Part shown: one piece after another, positions 1 to 10,080 of the stretch
Position numbering within the stretch: the stretch's first letter is position 1
Layout: each line of letters begins with the position of its first letter
Origin: Dryomyza anilis
Lineage: Eukaryota > Arthropoda > Insecta > Diptera > Dryomyzidae
Reading direction: 5' to 3'
Assembly: GCA_951804985.1 (NCBI GenBank)
Contig: OX638130.1
Span: 86,151,069-86,215,068, forward strand
Length of the DNA stretch: 64,000 nucleotides
Position numbers and translations under genes: made by a program
The notes under the pieces: model-generated
Database searches by the model: none
Told to the model about the DNA's origin: nothing
The model's input: the letters and a program-made list of their open reading frames with translations, nothing else

Positions 1-344
1 ATACGAATCCTGAAAATAACTACAAACTCTCCATCGCTGAAGAATTTTCATTCATTTGATACCCATTTTTACAAATGGGTAGGTGTACCGAATTTCGAAT
101 TTTTTTTGGGAACCACAACTCGTTTCGCAGGAAAACATCAATTTCATGTATTTCAGCATGATGTCAATATATATTTGACCAAAAAAGTTTACCTAAGCAC
201 GTGTACAGTAAAATTGATCTGTAGATGTAAATTTTATATGAGGTATTTGAACATAAGTGGTCGGTTCTCAGGTCACAATAGATCGATCATGACAGTTGTT
301 GTTCAGACAGCTTAGATATACAAGTAATCTAAATCTAAAGTTTC
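1..344. other. A+T-rich stretch, no gene seen
   Basis: No coding region, RNA gene or clear repeat boundary is visible. The short open frame from 106 has no recognisable motif. The 3' half may belong to the DINE-like element that follows, but I cannot align it to the fuller copies at 13.8 and 55.5 kb. Confidence 0.4.
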
Positions 345-562
345 ATTGCTCTAGCTCTTTTACTCTCTTTCCGTAATCGTGATTTCAACAGACAGACAGA
401 AGGACAGAAGGACAGACAGACGGACATCGCTAAATCGACTCAGGTGGTCATGCTGAATAGAGAATATATATACTTTTCCATACCGGAGATGCTTCCTTCT
501 GGGTGTTACAACGACGTACCAAACTGAATATACCCTTTTACTCTTAGTGTAGGGTATAAAAA
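345..562 (+). mobile_element. DINE-1/INE-1-like element, terminal fragment
   Basis: The segment has a run of cagacaga/ggacag repeats, then 'cggacatcgctaaat', 'gaatatatatacttttcc' and a terminal 'agtgtagggtataaaa'. This order is the known signature of the DINE-1/INE-1 group of fly elements, which are usually classed as non-autonomous Helitron-like. The same order occurs more completely at 13761-14532 and 55475-56200. Only the terminal ~200 bp is recognisable here. The open frame on the opposite strand is incidental. Confidence 0.6.
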
Positions 563-837
563 TATCGTAAATAGGGGTAAACACTTTCTCAAACAAACAC
601 TAAAATGTTTGCAAGCTCATTTGTAGGAAATAATCAAAGTGTTTCTCACAAATGATCAGTAGTGTTTCCCACAAATAATTGTAGTATTTCCCACAAACAC
701 GAAAAGTGTTACCCACAAATACGAAAAGTGTTTCCCAAAAATATTTGAAGGAAAGTGTTTTCCACAAAGACGAAAAGTGTTTCCCACAAATATTTTAAAA
801 TTTAGTAGTGTTTGCAAAGACTTGAAGTGTTTCCGGC

Positions 838-1087
838 AACAGGAACGCTACAAAAGTAGAGAGACAGGGACAGCAAACGACGCCGCTCTTTTGACATTTC
901 TCTTCAGTAAGCCAACAACAGGTCGAAATTATTAAAATTTACTACCGAAATTCGAATTCGTATATCTTTCCATCATGAAATGGCAAACATTACTGAAGAG
1001 AAATGTCAAAAGAGTGGAAAGAAATATGGCGTCGTTTGCTGTCCCTGTCGCTCTACTTTTGTAGCGTCCCATTTGAAAAACCCTTTA
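838..1087. mobile_element. Palindromic (foldback) derivative of a mariner-like element
   Basis: Both ends carry the same sequence in opposite orientation: 'ggaacgctacaaaagtagag' at left and 'ctctacttttgtagcgtccc' at right, followed inward on both sides by the 'cagcaaacgacg' block and 'cttttgacatttctcttcag'. The left ~150 bp matches the left end of the mariner relic at 30748-31110, and the right half is that same left end inverted. It is therefore two left ends joined head to head. The second AAACACTT copy (56971-58020) shows the site without the insertion, between 'gtcggcaaata' and 'tttgtagtg'. Confidence 0.7.
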
Positions 1088-1476
1088 TTTGTAGTGTTCG
1101 CCAAATTCAGTCAAAGCAAAAGGTTTTTTACGCGACATGTCGAATAATGCAGATTTCCGACAAGTCGCGTAAACGAACGTCTGGCGAAAATAACCCTTTT
1201 ATTTCGACTGATATTGATGGACACTAAGGAAACACTACAACACATTGATGCATTATGCCTGGGATCAGGTGTCTTATACAGTGTACACCCAAAGAACGAA
1301 TCAATTGGGGCAACCGTCTTTTTTGCCAACCGATTTATTTAGTTTTGTCAACATTCGACTGATTCAGTTGTTGCAACACCGCGTATCAGTTCACACAACT
1401 AATGAATACAATTGACACAACCAATTCGTTTAGTTGTGGTAGCTAAATTTAATTATAAGAAATCGGCCATTTTACA

Positions 1477-1590
1477 TAGCGCTCCAACGTGTTGCAAACA
1501 CGAAGTCAGCGTCACAACAGCGTTCCCGAGATCGAACATTGACGATTCGTTGTGCTGCTGACTTCGTGTTTGCAACACGTTGGAGCGCTA
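1477..1590. repeat. Perfect 34-bp inverted repeat (hairpin) with 46-nt loop
   Basis: Positions 1477-1510 and 1557-1590 are exact reverse complements, starting 'tagcgctccaacgtgttg' and ending '...caacacgttggagcgcta'. Complementarity continues imperfectly into the loop (cacaac/gttgtg). The stem is far better preserved than the surrounding element. The diverged copy near 35620 keeps only one arm, 'gacttcgtatttttcaacg'. Confidence 0.9.
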
Positions 1591-1710
1591 GGGCTGCATA
1601 TATAAATACAACATATAGAAACACAATAGGAAGTACTCTGTAGAATAGTATGTCTCTGGTTGAAGAAAGTATATTTGAGCATGGAAAAACCGAACAGTAA
1701 AAACAAACAA

Positions 1711-1862
1711 GCCTTAAAACAATTCCAAATTTTGTTTAAGACGTGGCACGCACTGTCCGCAGCACAAAACAAAAAAATAGTGAAAAAATCTGAAATCGCC
1801 TTAAAACAATTCCAAATATTGTTTAAGACTAAGACGTGGCACGCGCTGTCCGCAAAACAAAA
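1711..1862 (+). repeat. 87-bp tandem duplication
   Basis: Two adjacent copies start with 'gccttaaaacaattccaaat' at 1711 and 1798. Each continues through 'ttgtttaagac' and 'acgtggcacgc'. The second has a small extra 'taagac'. It lies inside the GTTG-family element. Confidence 0.85.
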
Positions 1863-2992
1863 CGAGTGAAAAATGTAAAGCTTGCGCGACTGCTGTTGTC
1901 CTGCTTTGGCATCGCTATTATACAAGACAACTGATTTCACAGTTGAATCAAATAAATATTGGTTGCTACAACTTAATTTTATATAGCTATCTGTTAAGTC
2001 AACTAAATATTGGTTAGGTCTCATTTTGAATTTAGTTGCCGTGGCAATGGAAACAAAAAAATTGAAAATGGATAAAAAGTTTGTTTCCCCAATCAATGTT
2101 GCAGTTGCTTCAACTAATAGTTGGTTACGCTTCATACTATTGTTTACCACAAATGAATTTCAGTTGAAACTGACTAAATTTGGTAGATGCAAATGAATAT
2201 TCGTTGAAAGAACTGCACGTCAAGCAATTATTTTTTTGTGTGTACGCGTCTTAAAAATTCATCTAAACTGACTGGGTTTTCAGCAGATGATTTGCACAGA
2301 ATTGCGGCAGTGTTTCTGCAGTCATCTGTTTTGGATTATGTGAAGACCGATTATGATGAATTGATGGCAGTGGCTATATATGATAATAATTAGCTTCAGA
2401 TTTCGCACAATAAGAAAATGTTGCTACTTATTCGACAAAAGAAGCTTATCCACGTTTATTCGTGCAAGTGTTGCATGACACGGATAAGTTCAATTGTTCA
2501 AGTGATGCATCTTTTATCAGAAGCTGTACTATTTTTGGAGCAAACACTTTCAATGTAGCAATTTTTCCGAGAAGCTATTAGTATTTAGGGAAAACACTTT
2601 TAAAATAGATTTCGTTCTGGGAAACACTTAGTGTTTGCCACAAAGAAATATCATGTATTTATTACTTATCTTAAACATTTTCATTATTTATTGGTAACAA
2701 ATGAGTGTTTCGGACTAATAATTGAAGTGACTTTTATAGAGTGTTTTTGGTAAACATTTTAAATGTTTTTAAGAAATTAGATATTGTTTTGTTCAAACAC
2801 TAGAATTATGTAATTGTTTGCAATAAGCATTTAATTTACGACTAACAATAAGTATTTCTGCCACCTAATATGTATTTACTAGAAGTAACCGATAGTTTCC
2901 CACAAGTATTTTATAAACATTCCTTTTTTAGAGTGTAGTAAAAGTTAAGTCACATAGAAAATTTGCATTTAAACTTTCACATTACACCGAAA

Positions 2993-3302
2993 AATACTCT
3001 TTTGGCTTGAAGTTGGGAGAATAAAAAAGTTAGTTGTACCAACTAACTTCATTCGGTTCAATCGAATGGTTTACAAAATTTCCGACGGACCTACCATTTT
3101 AGCCTATACACTTGAAATATTAATCTAGACACACTCCTAATCGTTCTAAATCTGTACTAAGTTGTGCTAAAGCAGTTCGAAATTTGTACAAACTAAAACT
3201 CTTTTCATTATGACAATACCAACCGACTAAACAGTTGAGAGTACCGAATAAGTTGATTGGGCAAAGTGTTGGTTGGCACAACAAATCTCTATTCTGTGTG
3301 TA
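2993..3302. mobile_element. GTTG-family MITE with TACAC ends
   Basis: It starts 'tacaccgaaaaatactcttt' and ends 'ctctattctgtgtgta', tips that match 15707-15924. Short inverted GTTG/CAAC motifs fill the interior, for example 'ttagttgtaccaactaac' and 'ttggttggcacaac'. It is about 310 bp and has no coding capacity. The next element starts directly at its right end. Confidence 0.7.
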
Positions 3303-4042
3303 CCCAGCATAAAATGTCACCAATGATTCCTCAATGATTCCACTATGTCAGATCAGAAACATCGATGGCCGATAGCATTTTCGACCTGCAAAGCATTGAT
3401 GTCATTTTCATACAAATGTCTATTGATTCATGCATGATGTAGCATTAATTTGTCACAAATGATTGTCATACATTCTTTTTTTGTTGTAAAAAAATATTTT
3501 TTTTTACTATTTTATTTATTTTTTAATTTATATTTTTTAATTTATATTTTTTTTTTATTTATCTTATTTTATTTATTATTTCAATTGTTATTTTCTTCTG
3601 TTCTCGGTTGGAATGATTTGTGTACTTGCTAATGTCAATAACGTACTTTACTAACGGCTATCATCTATCAACATTACTACTGCTTATAATCCCGCTTTTA
3701 TAAAAAATTGTTCCCTCAAATTAGGCCTATGAATACTATTGCAAGGTGTTTTACGCATAAATGCTGCCCCTAGACGTATGTTGTATGCATTTCACAACGT
3801 AAATGCTGCATACCTTTAGGGGCATGTGACGTGAATGTTAATTTTCATCAACGACGTCATCTATAACATTTCATCAATGACTGATTTTTCATTGATATAT
3901 GTATATACGACATATGGTGTATGACGTCTTTAATGCAATGTCATTTATGAAGATGTTGTATTCATCAATGACAAATTTTCTAATGTCCTCGATTCATCAT
4001 TGATGACCTTATCGTCAATGAGGCCATTTCCTGCTGGGCATA
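3303..4042. mobile_element. CCCAGCA-ended MITE-like element
   Basis: The left tip 'cccagcataaaatgtc' and the right tip 'catttcctgctgggca' are imperfect inverted repeats flanked by TA. The subterminal parts are rich in 'tcaatgat' and 'atcattgatga', in opposite orientations at the two ends. A long T/A-rich run (about 3475-3600) lies inside. It has no coding capacity, and the 60-codon frame in the T-rich run is low complexity. Confidence 0.6.
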
Positions 4043-4320
4043 TTTCCTATCCTTTTATTTAAGAACCTATGTGCACTTTTTGTAGGAGCGAATTCCCGAG
4101 TACAATTTATTTTTTTTCTTATGTTTTAGAAAACACTTTCAAGAATTTCTGAATTTTTAAAACAAATATTTGAATAACAATATCTAAGTAGCCAACACAC
4201 AAAGTTTGAACAAAATTCACGACATTTTAAAAACTAGATGGCCGTTTTGACGTTGAATGCCCCAAACTTAAAATTGATTGTCCGTCTGTCTTTCTGTCTA
4301 TTTGTCTCAGCATCACGTTT
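4043..4320. other. A+T-rich spacer
   Basis: No gene is seen. 'gattgtccgtctgtctttct' near 4270 recalls the DINE-like CAGACAGACGGA tract on the other strand, but nothing around it supports a full copy. Confidence 0.4.
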
Positions 4321-4779
4321 CCCTAGTAGAAATTTTGGTAGGGCCATGCTCATGAACTGATCATGTCATTATTTGAGATGATCGGGATATGACGAGGCCC
4401 ACGATGTCCTTGTAACGCAGTGTCCTGATCATGTTTTCACCTCAGGCAATGATCATGTACTGATCGGGTAATTCCCCATATCATTATTTATCTGACCATT
4501 GCCTTGTTAAAACATGAGCATACGAAAGCACTACAAATACCCGATGAAATAAAATATCATACCTCATTGAAACCTAATCATTGCCCGATGAAAATTTATT
4601 TATGAGGAACAACTAATGTAGCTTTGATCGGGACCATTGGCTGTTTAGATAATGTAAACCCTGCTATGGTGAGCATGATAAGGGCATGACAAGGCAATGA
4701 TCATATTTGCTCTAATAGGGGTTACCTGACGAAACCCCGATCATTTTCCGATGGCGCATCGGGCAAATTTCCACTAGGG
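4321..4779. mobile_element. GATCAT-rich MITE
   Basis: The tips 'ccctagtagaaatttt' and 'aaatttccactaggg' are inverted repeats of about 15 bp. The interior contains many 'tgatcat' and 'gatcggg' motifs. The same tips and motifs form the repeated unit at 34020-35190, and a fragment occurs near 48000-48065. It has no coding capacity. Confidence 0.75.
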
Positions 4780-4784
4780 TTAAA

Positions 4785-5240
4785 GCGTTGAACTGATTTA
4801 ATAAAAATTTAGCCGAGAATACTATGGGTTGCGGAGAGTAACATAGCCTATAATAGGTTGGATGGGACAGTGGGACGTGGCACCACCTAAACTGGTTAAA
4901 TAATATAAATCGCCATTTTTTCCAAAAAATAATAATTAAAAGCAAAAATACAAAATAACAACAATGCAAACATAAATAAGAAAACACAAAAACAAACACT
5001 AAGGCAATACAAAATAAAATAAAAAATCGAACACTAAAGGAAAATTCCTAACACACTTAAATAGAAACAATAAAAAATCAGTATCAAGAACACAATAGCA
5101 AAAATAAAATGAGAAATACGAAATAAAACTAAATCAAACTAAACTTACTAACTAAATAAAAAGCAAACACAAATGCAAAAACTGAAAATCAAAGAAAAAA
5201 CACAATAGCAAAAACATAATAAAAGAAAAACCGAAAATAC
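4785..5240 (-). mobile_element. Diverged copy of the 280-bp module of the 41-kb element
   Basis: Read on the minus strand, 'gtttaggtggtgccacgtc', 'ataggctatgttactctc' and 'taaatttttattaaatcag' follow the order of the module repeated at 42991-44560 ('ggaggtgccacgcctc', 'atagcctatcattcc', 'aatttcaagacaatcggat'). Upstream of it (higher + coordinates) is a long run rich in TTTTG/TTTTTG, as in that module. Similarity is partial, so this is an old relative. Confidence 0.45.
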
Positions 5241-6165
5241 AAATCTAAATTCTAAAGAAATTTAAGAAAACTAAACGATATATTAATGATATTGAAATGA
5301 TATCGTTTATGGGTTAAAATTATCGTTTTTGAGAATACATAATGATACGAAATAAAAACGAACCTATTTGGAATGATATTGATGTTTTTTTTTTGGTATA
5401 GATATCGAGTTGATATCGAATTGATTTTAACTGTCGATAAACAAATTTTGTTTAAAAGTTTTTTTTTTTTAAAAATCATTAAAATATTTTATGTTTTATA
5501 TCGAAAATCCATTATTATATCGAATTTAAAAATGTACTCAAATCACTTGCAGTGCATTCAAAAAGTTTTTTGTTATTACACTTCTTTTTGTTAGTATATA
5601 GTCAATAATTAAATTATTAAATATTGGCTTTTCCGGGTACAAAATAAAGGTAATTAAATAATACTATAAATACAACCAAGTACTGAAATCCAAACGAATA
5701 ACGGTTTCAATTCGGTTTCCTATTCGTTTTTCCCTCGTTATGATTTTGGTTTTAAGTTTTATAAAAAAAAAACGATTTCGGTATATCGTCGTCGTTAAGT
5801 GAAAAGTCAATAAGTCCATTTATCGAAAATATCGTGATAAGTATGCCACTATAATAAAAATGAACTCATATTTACGTTGGAAAAGTCCACGTAGTCCTAC
5901 AGCTTACCACACCGAAGATATTGAAAATAAAAAAATCACTAACTCCAAATATTTAAAAATTCACTCCACAATTAGCCCTTAAAGAGGGGCCGATTCACTG
6001 AACGGCAATCGTCGAAATCTGAATAAATCCGTGCCGAGTCCACAAAAATACTCGGATTTTAAAGATTTTTGTATTTTATGATAGATATTATGCAGTTCTT
6101 TCATCTCGAATGCAAACTGAAATCAGATATAATTATTTGTATAAACTGGTGCACTCTAACTGTTT
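5241..6165. other. A+T-rich stretch, no gene seen
   Basis: The only structure is repeated 'gatatcga'-like motifs around 5270-5420 and poly-T/poly-A runs. Two overlapping opposite-strand frames (5252-5594) are low-complexity and not supported as genes. Confidence 0.4.
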
Positions 6166-6620
6166 ATACACACACAAAAATTTCACCAACAACCAGTATT
6201 CATCATATTGATGATTTCATTCATTAAACTAAAACCGTATTTTTTCAGTGTTTTTAATTTTTAATATTTTTTATATCATTAAATTTCAAACAAAAAATGG
6301 TCTCCAGTTGCGTATTTATAATTCTTATACGATTAATGATATTTAAATTAATATTGTTTGTTGAACAAAATTCATCAATATGATGGTCACTTTTTCATTA
6401 ATATGATGAAATGGAGGCTTTGAATAATTAGCAATTAAATATTATAAATCTTTTAAGAATTATAAATACACAAATGTGTAAATGGAGACAGATTTGTGTT
6501 TGAAATTTTATGTTAAAAAAATATTGAAATTGAAAAACATTTAAAAAATACGATTTTAATTTAATGAACGAATTCATCAATATGATGAATCCAGGTAGTG
6601 GTGAAATTTTTTATGTGTAC
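6166..6620. mobile_element. Long-TIR MITE with TACAC ends
   Basis: The left side reads 'tacacacacaaaaatttcac' then 'ccagtattcatcatattgat'. The right side is its reverse complement in order: 'catcaatatgatgaatcc' then 'gtggtgaaattttttatgtg'. Inverted similarity extends inward about 100 bp through 'aaaccgtattttttca' versus 'aaaaaatacgattttaa'. The 455-bp element has no coding capacity. Confidence 0.75.
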
Positions 6621-7270
6621 GGGACTTAGTGATTTTTCACTGAAAGATAAAGAAAAGAAGCCAATAACGGTCATGTGTTTTGTCAAAACTATGTGCTGTC
6701 TATTCTACAAGCTTAGCACTATTTGAATCCAAAAATATTCTGATAATATTCTGGTAATTTATATCTTTAAAAGCATTTATCTCAATACTCAATTTTTGGA
6801 CTTAGTGACTTTTCACTGAACGACGACGATATCTATGTTCAAAGTTAAGGTTACGGTTTCAGTTTTCATATTTATGTTAGTTTTTCTCCATATATTCAAT
6901 ATGGAGAGCAAATATAGAATTATTTTCTTAAAATAGAAATTAGCTAAAAATGTTTTAAATTTTTAATAACATTTTTTTAAACATTATTATTTAAAATTTA
7001 TTGATTAATCTGATCTTTGTATAACGGTTTCGCTTATAGATTTTATTCGCTGCATACAAGAGATACTTTGGCATTTAACAGATACTTTCGTATTTAACTA
7101 ATACACATGCAAACGGCAGACAACTACATCTGTAAACGATATTTCCGAAAGCTACTTGCATTCTAAAGATATCGGCATCCAAAAGATACCGACATCGAAA
7201 AGATACTTCTGGTCAACTTCAGCTACACATAACGTGTCCTCTAGATACACGCACCAAGCAACTAAGACTG
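6621..7270. other. A+T-rich stretch, no gene seen
   Basis: A phrase like 'ggacttagtgacttttcactg' occurs in similar form near 6622 and 6800, suggesting an undefined old repeat. From about 7040 to 7260, 'agatac' motifs recur. No coding region was recognised. Confidence 0.35.
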
Positions 7271-7750
7271 ATGCGTTATTAGCATCTAAATGGTCACAAT
7301 TAGGAAACACCAACTGGTAGAGTGGCCACTAGGCGATCGATCTGACCAACTACGGCAGCCCTTGAAAGAAGACCAGAAGCGGAACGAAACACCGAACGTG
7401 TTGCTGAATTTTGTTTGCGATCCAATGCAACGCACCGCATCTGCGTCTTTATTGTTGTCACGACGATCGTGGCGCGGATCGTCGAAGTTATTATGCGACA
7501 TCGTTGCGGTGCGAAACGCTTTGTTTGCGGTGGCAGCGGCAATCGACAGACAGACCGCCCGACAGGCGATCGCAATACTCGCGAAATAATCATAAATTTT
7601 AACGCTGATTCCGAAATGAAATCAAACGAAATTTAATTTTTAATCGAAAAAACAACAAATGATTGGCCAACCAACCGACAGACCGACCGGCAATCATCGG
7701 AATACTGCAAAGCGAGCGCAGTTGTTCTATAGGGGCGACGCGTGTTGCAA
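7271..7750. other. CpG-rich patch, possible exon, promoter or old element
   Basis: This block is much richer in G+C and CpG than its surroundings (cacgacgatcgtggcgcgg, gacagaccgcccgacag). Frames are open on both strands: a 99-codon frame from 7290 on plus and a 97-codon frame on minus. Being open in several frames is expected of CpG-rich DNA, and no protein family is recognisable. It could be a first exon or 5' UTR of a host gene, a regulatory island or a transposon relic; the sequence does not decide. Confidence 0.4.
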
Positions 7751-7789
7751 GAGGTGACCAGATTGCATTTAAATTTGGTAAAAAATAAT

Positions 7790-8800
7790 TATTTAACTTT
7801 TGCCTATAAACAAAAAAATATTATAGAAAAAGCCATTAAGAATTTTCTCACTTATCATTAGATCATAAATATTATAAAATAATTCTAAAAATTCAAAACA
7901 AAAATTCAAAAATTTCCGAGTTTTGATCGAAATACTTTAAAAACGTATATGAATTTTTAAATTTGATAATATACTAAAATTAGTCTTGACAATTTGTGTT
8001 TAAAGTTTTTTTTGGAAAACTCTTTTTTCCCAATGCTATAATTTATTTATTCTAAGAACGGAATGAAAAGGATGGAACAATTTTGATTTCTGAGTTTGGA
8101 TCGAAATATTTCAAAAACATATCTGTATTTTTAAATTTGATAATATACTAAAATTAGTGTTGACAATTTAAATCAAATTTATGTTTACAGTTTTTTGGAA
8201 AACTCATTATCCACAGTTCTATAATTTATTTGTTCTAAGAAGCGATTGAAAAGGGTTGAACAATTTTGATTTGATATTTTAAAAATGTATATGAATTTTT
8301 AAATTTGAATATATTAAAATTAGTCTTGACAATTTAAATCAAATTTATGTTTACAGTTTTATGGAAAACTTATTATCCACAGTTCTATAATTTATTTGTT
8401 CTAAGAAGCGACTGAAAAGGGTTGAACAATTTTGATTTCCGAGTTTAGATCAAATATTTTAAAAACTTATATGAATTTTTTAATATACTAAAATTAGGCT
8501 TGACAATTTAAATGAAATTTGTGTTTAAAGTTTATTGGAAATCTCTTTTTCAACAGTTCTATAATTTATTTATTCTAAGAAGGGACTAAACAGGTTTTGA
8601 ACAATTTTGATTTCCGAGTTTGGATCGAAATATTATAAAAAAGTAGTTGTATTTTTAAATTTGTTAATAAAGTAAAATTAGTCTTTACAATTTAAATCAA
8701 ATTTTTGTTTAAAGTTTTTTGGAAAACTCCATTCCCACAGTTCTATAATTTATTTATTCTAAGAAGGGTCTGAAAAGGTTTGAACAATTTCGATAGCAAT
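7790..8800 (+). repeat. ~175-bp tandem repeat, five units
   Basis: Units repeat 'atactaaaattagtcttgac', 'ttctataatttatttgttct' and 'gaacaattttgatttccgag'. The marker 'atactaaaattag' or close variants occurs near 7971, 8145, 8311, 8485 and 8669, so the spacing is 166-184 bp. Units differ by substitutions and small indels, so the array is old. No coding capacity. Confidence 0.85.
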
Positions 8801-9129
8801 TTTGTTTAAACTGGTACGTAATATAAAAAAAAACTGATTAAAAATCAGCACTCGCGAATGATATAGAAATTATGTATGAGATGACAATTGAAATAATATT
8901 GATGAGTAGTATTATCTATCGAGAATAATTAAGGGGAAAATTGTCGTTCAAAAAAGTTTAATAAAGTTTATTAAATCTTGTGAATGCTGTATTATAAAAT
9001 CTGGTCAGCTTATTAGCAGTCAAGGGTCCTGACAATATTTTAGAAAAAAAAAATAGTAGCCCATAAAAAATGTTCGACCGTGGACGACAACACATCGAAA
9101 ACAGGCATAAAAACTAAACGATACAAAAT
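8801..9129. other. A+T-rich stretch, no gene seen
   Basis: No motif, repeat or coding region was recognised. Confidence 0.4.
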
Positions 9130-9610
9130 TAAATTGTGAATATGAAATATGACTATAAAACTAGAATGAGACCATCAGCCAACGGACCAAAGGATGCCGA
9201 GGACACTGACGACGTAGTGGCTGGCTGTCTCGTTGACCAGAACCAGAAGGTGCGGCTGAGGATGAGCACCTTACTTGGCACCATAATATACCGCCAGGCA
9301 GTCCGGCAGCCAAGACAGCGCCTTATGGGGAATAAAGAAATGATGGAGAATCGCAATTCGATGACGTTCGTCGTGTCGTGTCGAACTTTGGAATATGGAA
9401 TTTAAGCTGCGGCAAGGCAGATACTTTAGTTCAACTCTCGTTTGGTGCTGATTCCATATAGTGACCTCCCGTCGGAATCTGCAAAATACGAAGATGATGA
9501 CAAAAAAAAAACAGAAAAGAATTCGCGAAAAAGGTTGCAACATCTGTCGAACAAAGAGCAGATACTGCGACGACTACGAACGAAGAGACTAATAACAATA
9601 TTAATAAGCA
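9130..9610 (+). other. GC-richer patch with two short charged frames, unidentified
   Basis: A frame at 9136-9405 encodes about 89 residues with an acidic stretch (KDAEDTDD) and then basic residues. A second, ATG-less frame at about 9426-9608 encodes ~61 residues rich in Lys, Arg, Asp and Glu (KYEDDDKKKTEKNSRKR). Composition is less A+T-biased than the flanks and looks more protein-like than most frames here. The minus strand is open too. I recognise no family. It may be an exon, a gag-like relic or chance. Confidence 0.25.
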
Positions 9611-9899
9611 AATAAGTCACAAAGTGGTGTTTTTTTCGGAATATTTATTTATTTTTTGTAGAATGGTATAATAAATTATAGGGTCGGCATTGGAATGTGT
9701 GCTAAGAAGCGCTTCTGTGCGACGCATTTTTGGTAGGAAAGTAGTCAGAGAAGAAGGGCTTTGACTTAAGTTTTAAAAAGAGCAACTGGAAGATTTAAAG
9801 CAAAGTTTTGATAAAGCTCAAATAGAGCTATATTTGAAGTAGTTAACATGGTAGAAATTTAAACAATCTTCAGTACTATGTAAAACACGGTAGGCTCTT

Positions 9900-10080
9900 T
9901 TTGGAATGATTCGCGAACTTTGTGTACCACCGGGTACCATGGTGCTGCAGCGTGTGCGGTTTCTTTGTGACCGGAGTCTTGTGTATTGGTCACGCAGCAG
10001 GGGTGCCTTACCGCGACGCATAGTCTGTCGCAAATTAGTCACCCGACTCATCCGCATTCTCAACACAGCCAACATTTTTG
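9900..10080. other. GC-richer patch, unidentified
   Basis: About 170 bp around 'ccaccgggtaccatggtgct' stands out from A+T-rich flanks and is open on both strands (85 codons minus, 68 codons plus). Neither translation has a motif I recognise. The stretch between 9611 and 9900 shows nothing. Confidence 0.25.

Larger units (their letters stand above)
1284..2244. mobile_element. TACAC-ended element of the GTTG family, nested in copy 1
   Basis: It begins 'tacacccaaagaacgaat' and ends 'aatta-ttttttt-gtgtgta', so its tips are roughly inverted. Subterminal parts are full of short GTTG/CAAC motifs such as 'caaccaattcg' and 'tattggttg', as in the smaller relatives at 2993, 15707 and 36945. Inside are a perfect 34-bp inverted repeat (1477-1590) and an 87-bp duplication (1711-1862). 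A diverged version of its core lies at 35596-36845. The 212-codon frame on the minus strand lacks recognisable domains, and I do not treat it as a gene. Confidence 0.6.
577..2938 (-). mobile_element. AAACACTT-type element, copy 1, with nested insertions
   Basis: This is a reverse-complement relative of the uninterrupted copy at 56971-58020. It opens with 'gtaaacactttctcaaac' and ends 'ttccttttttagagtgta'. Its first 260 bp holds about ten spaced copies of a motif like GTGTTTCCCACAAA, a layout that resembles subterminal transposase-binding repeats. The middle (about 2250-2560) matches the middle of the second copy, including 'ctgactgggttttc' and 'tgcaagtgttgcatgaca'. Two elements split it, at 838-1087 and 1284-2244. 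No intact protein is present, so it is non-autonomous. The superfamily is unknown because I see no convincing terminal inverted repeat. Confidence 0.6.

Noticed and set aside
1512..2150. 212-codon minus-strand frame
   Set aside because: It lies wholly inside a non-coding TACAC-ended element, spans its hairpin and tandem duplication, and shows no domain.
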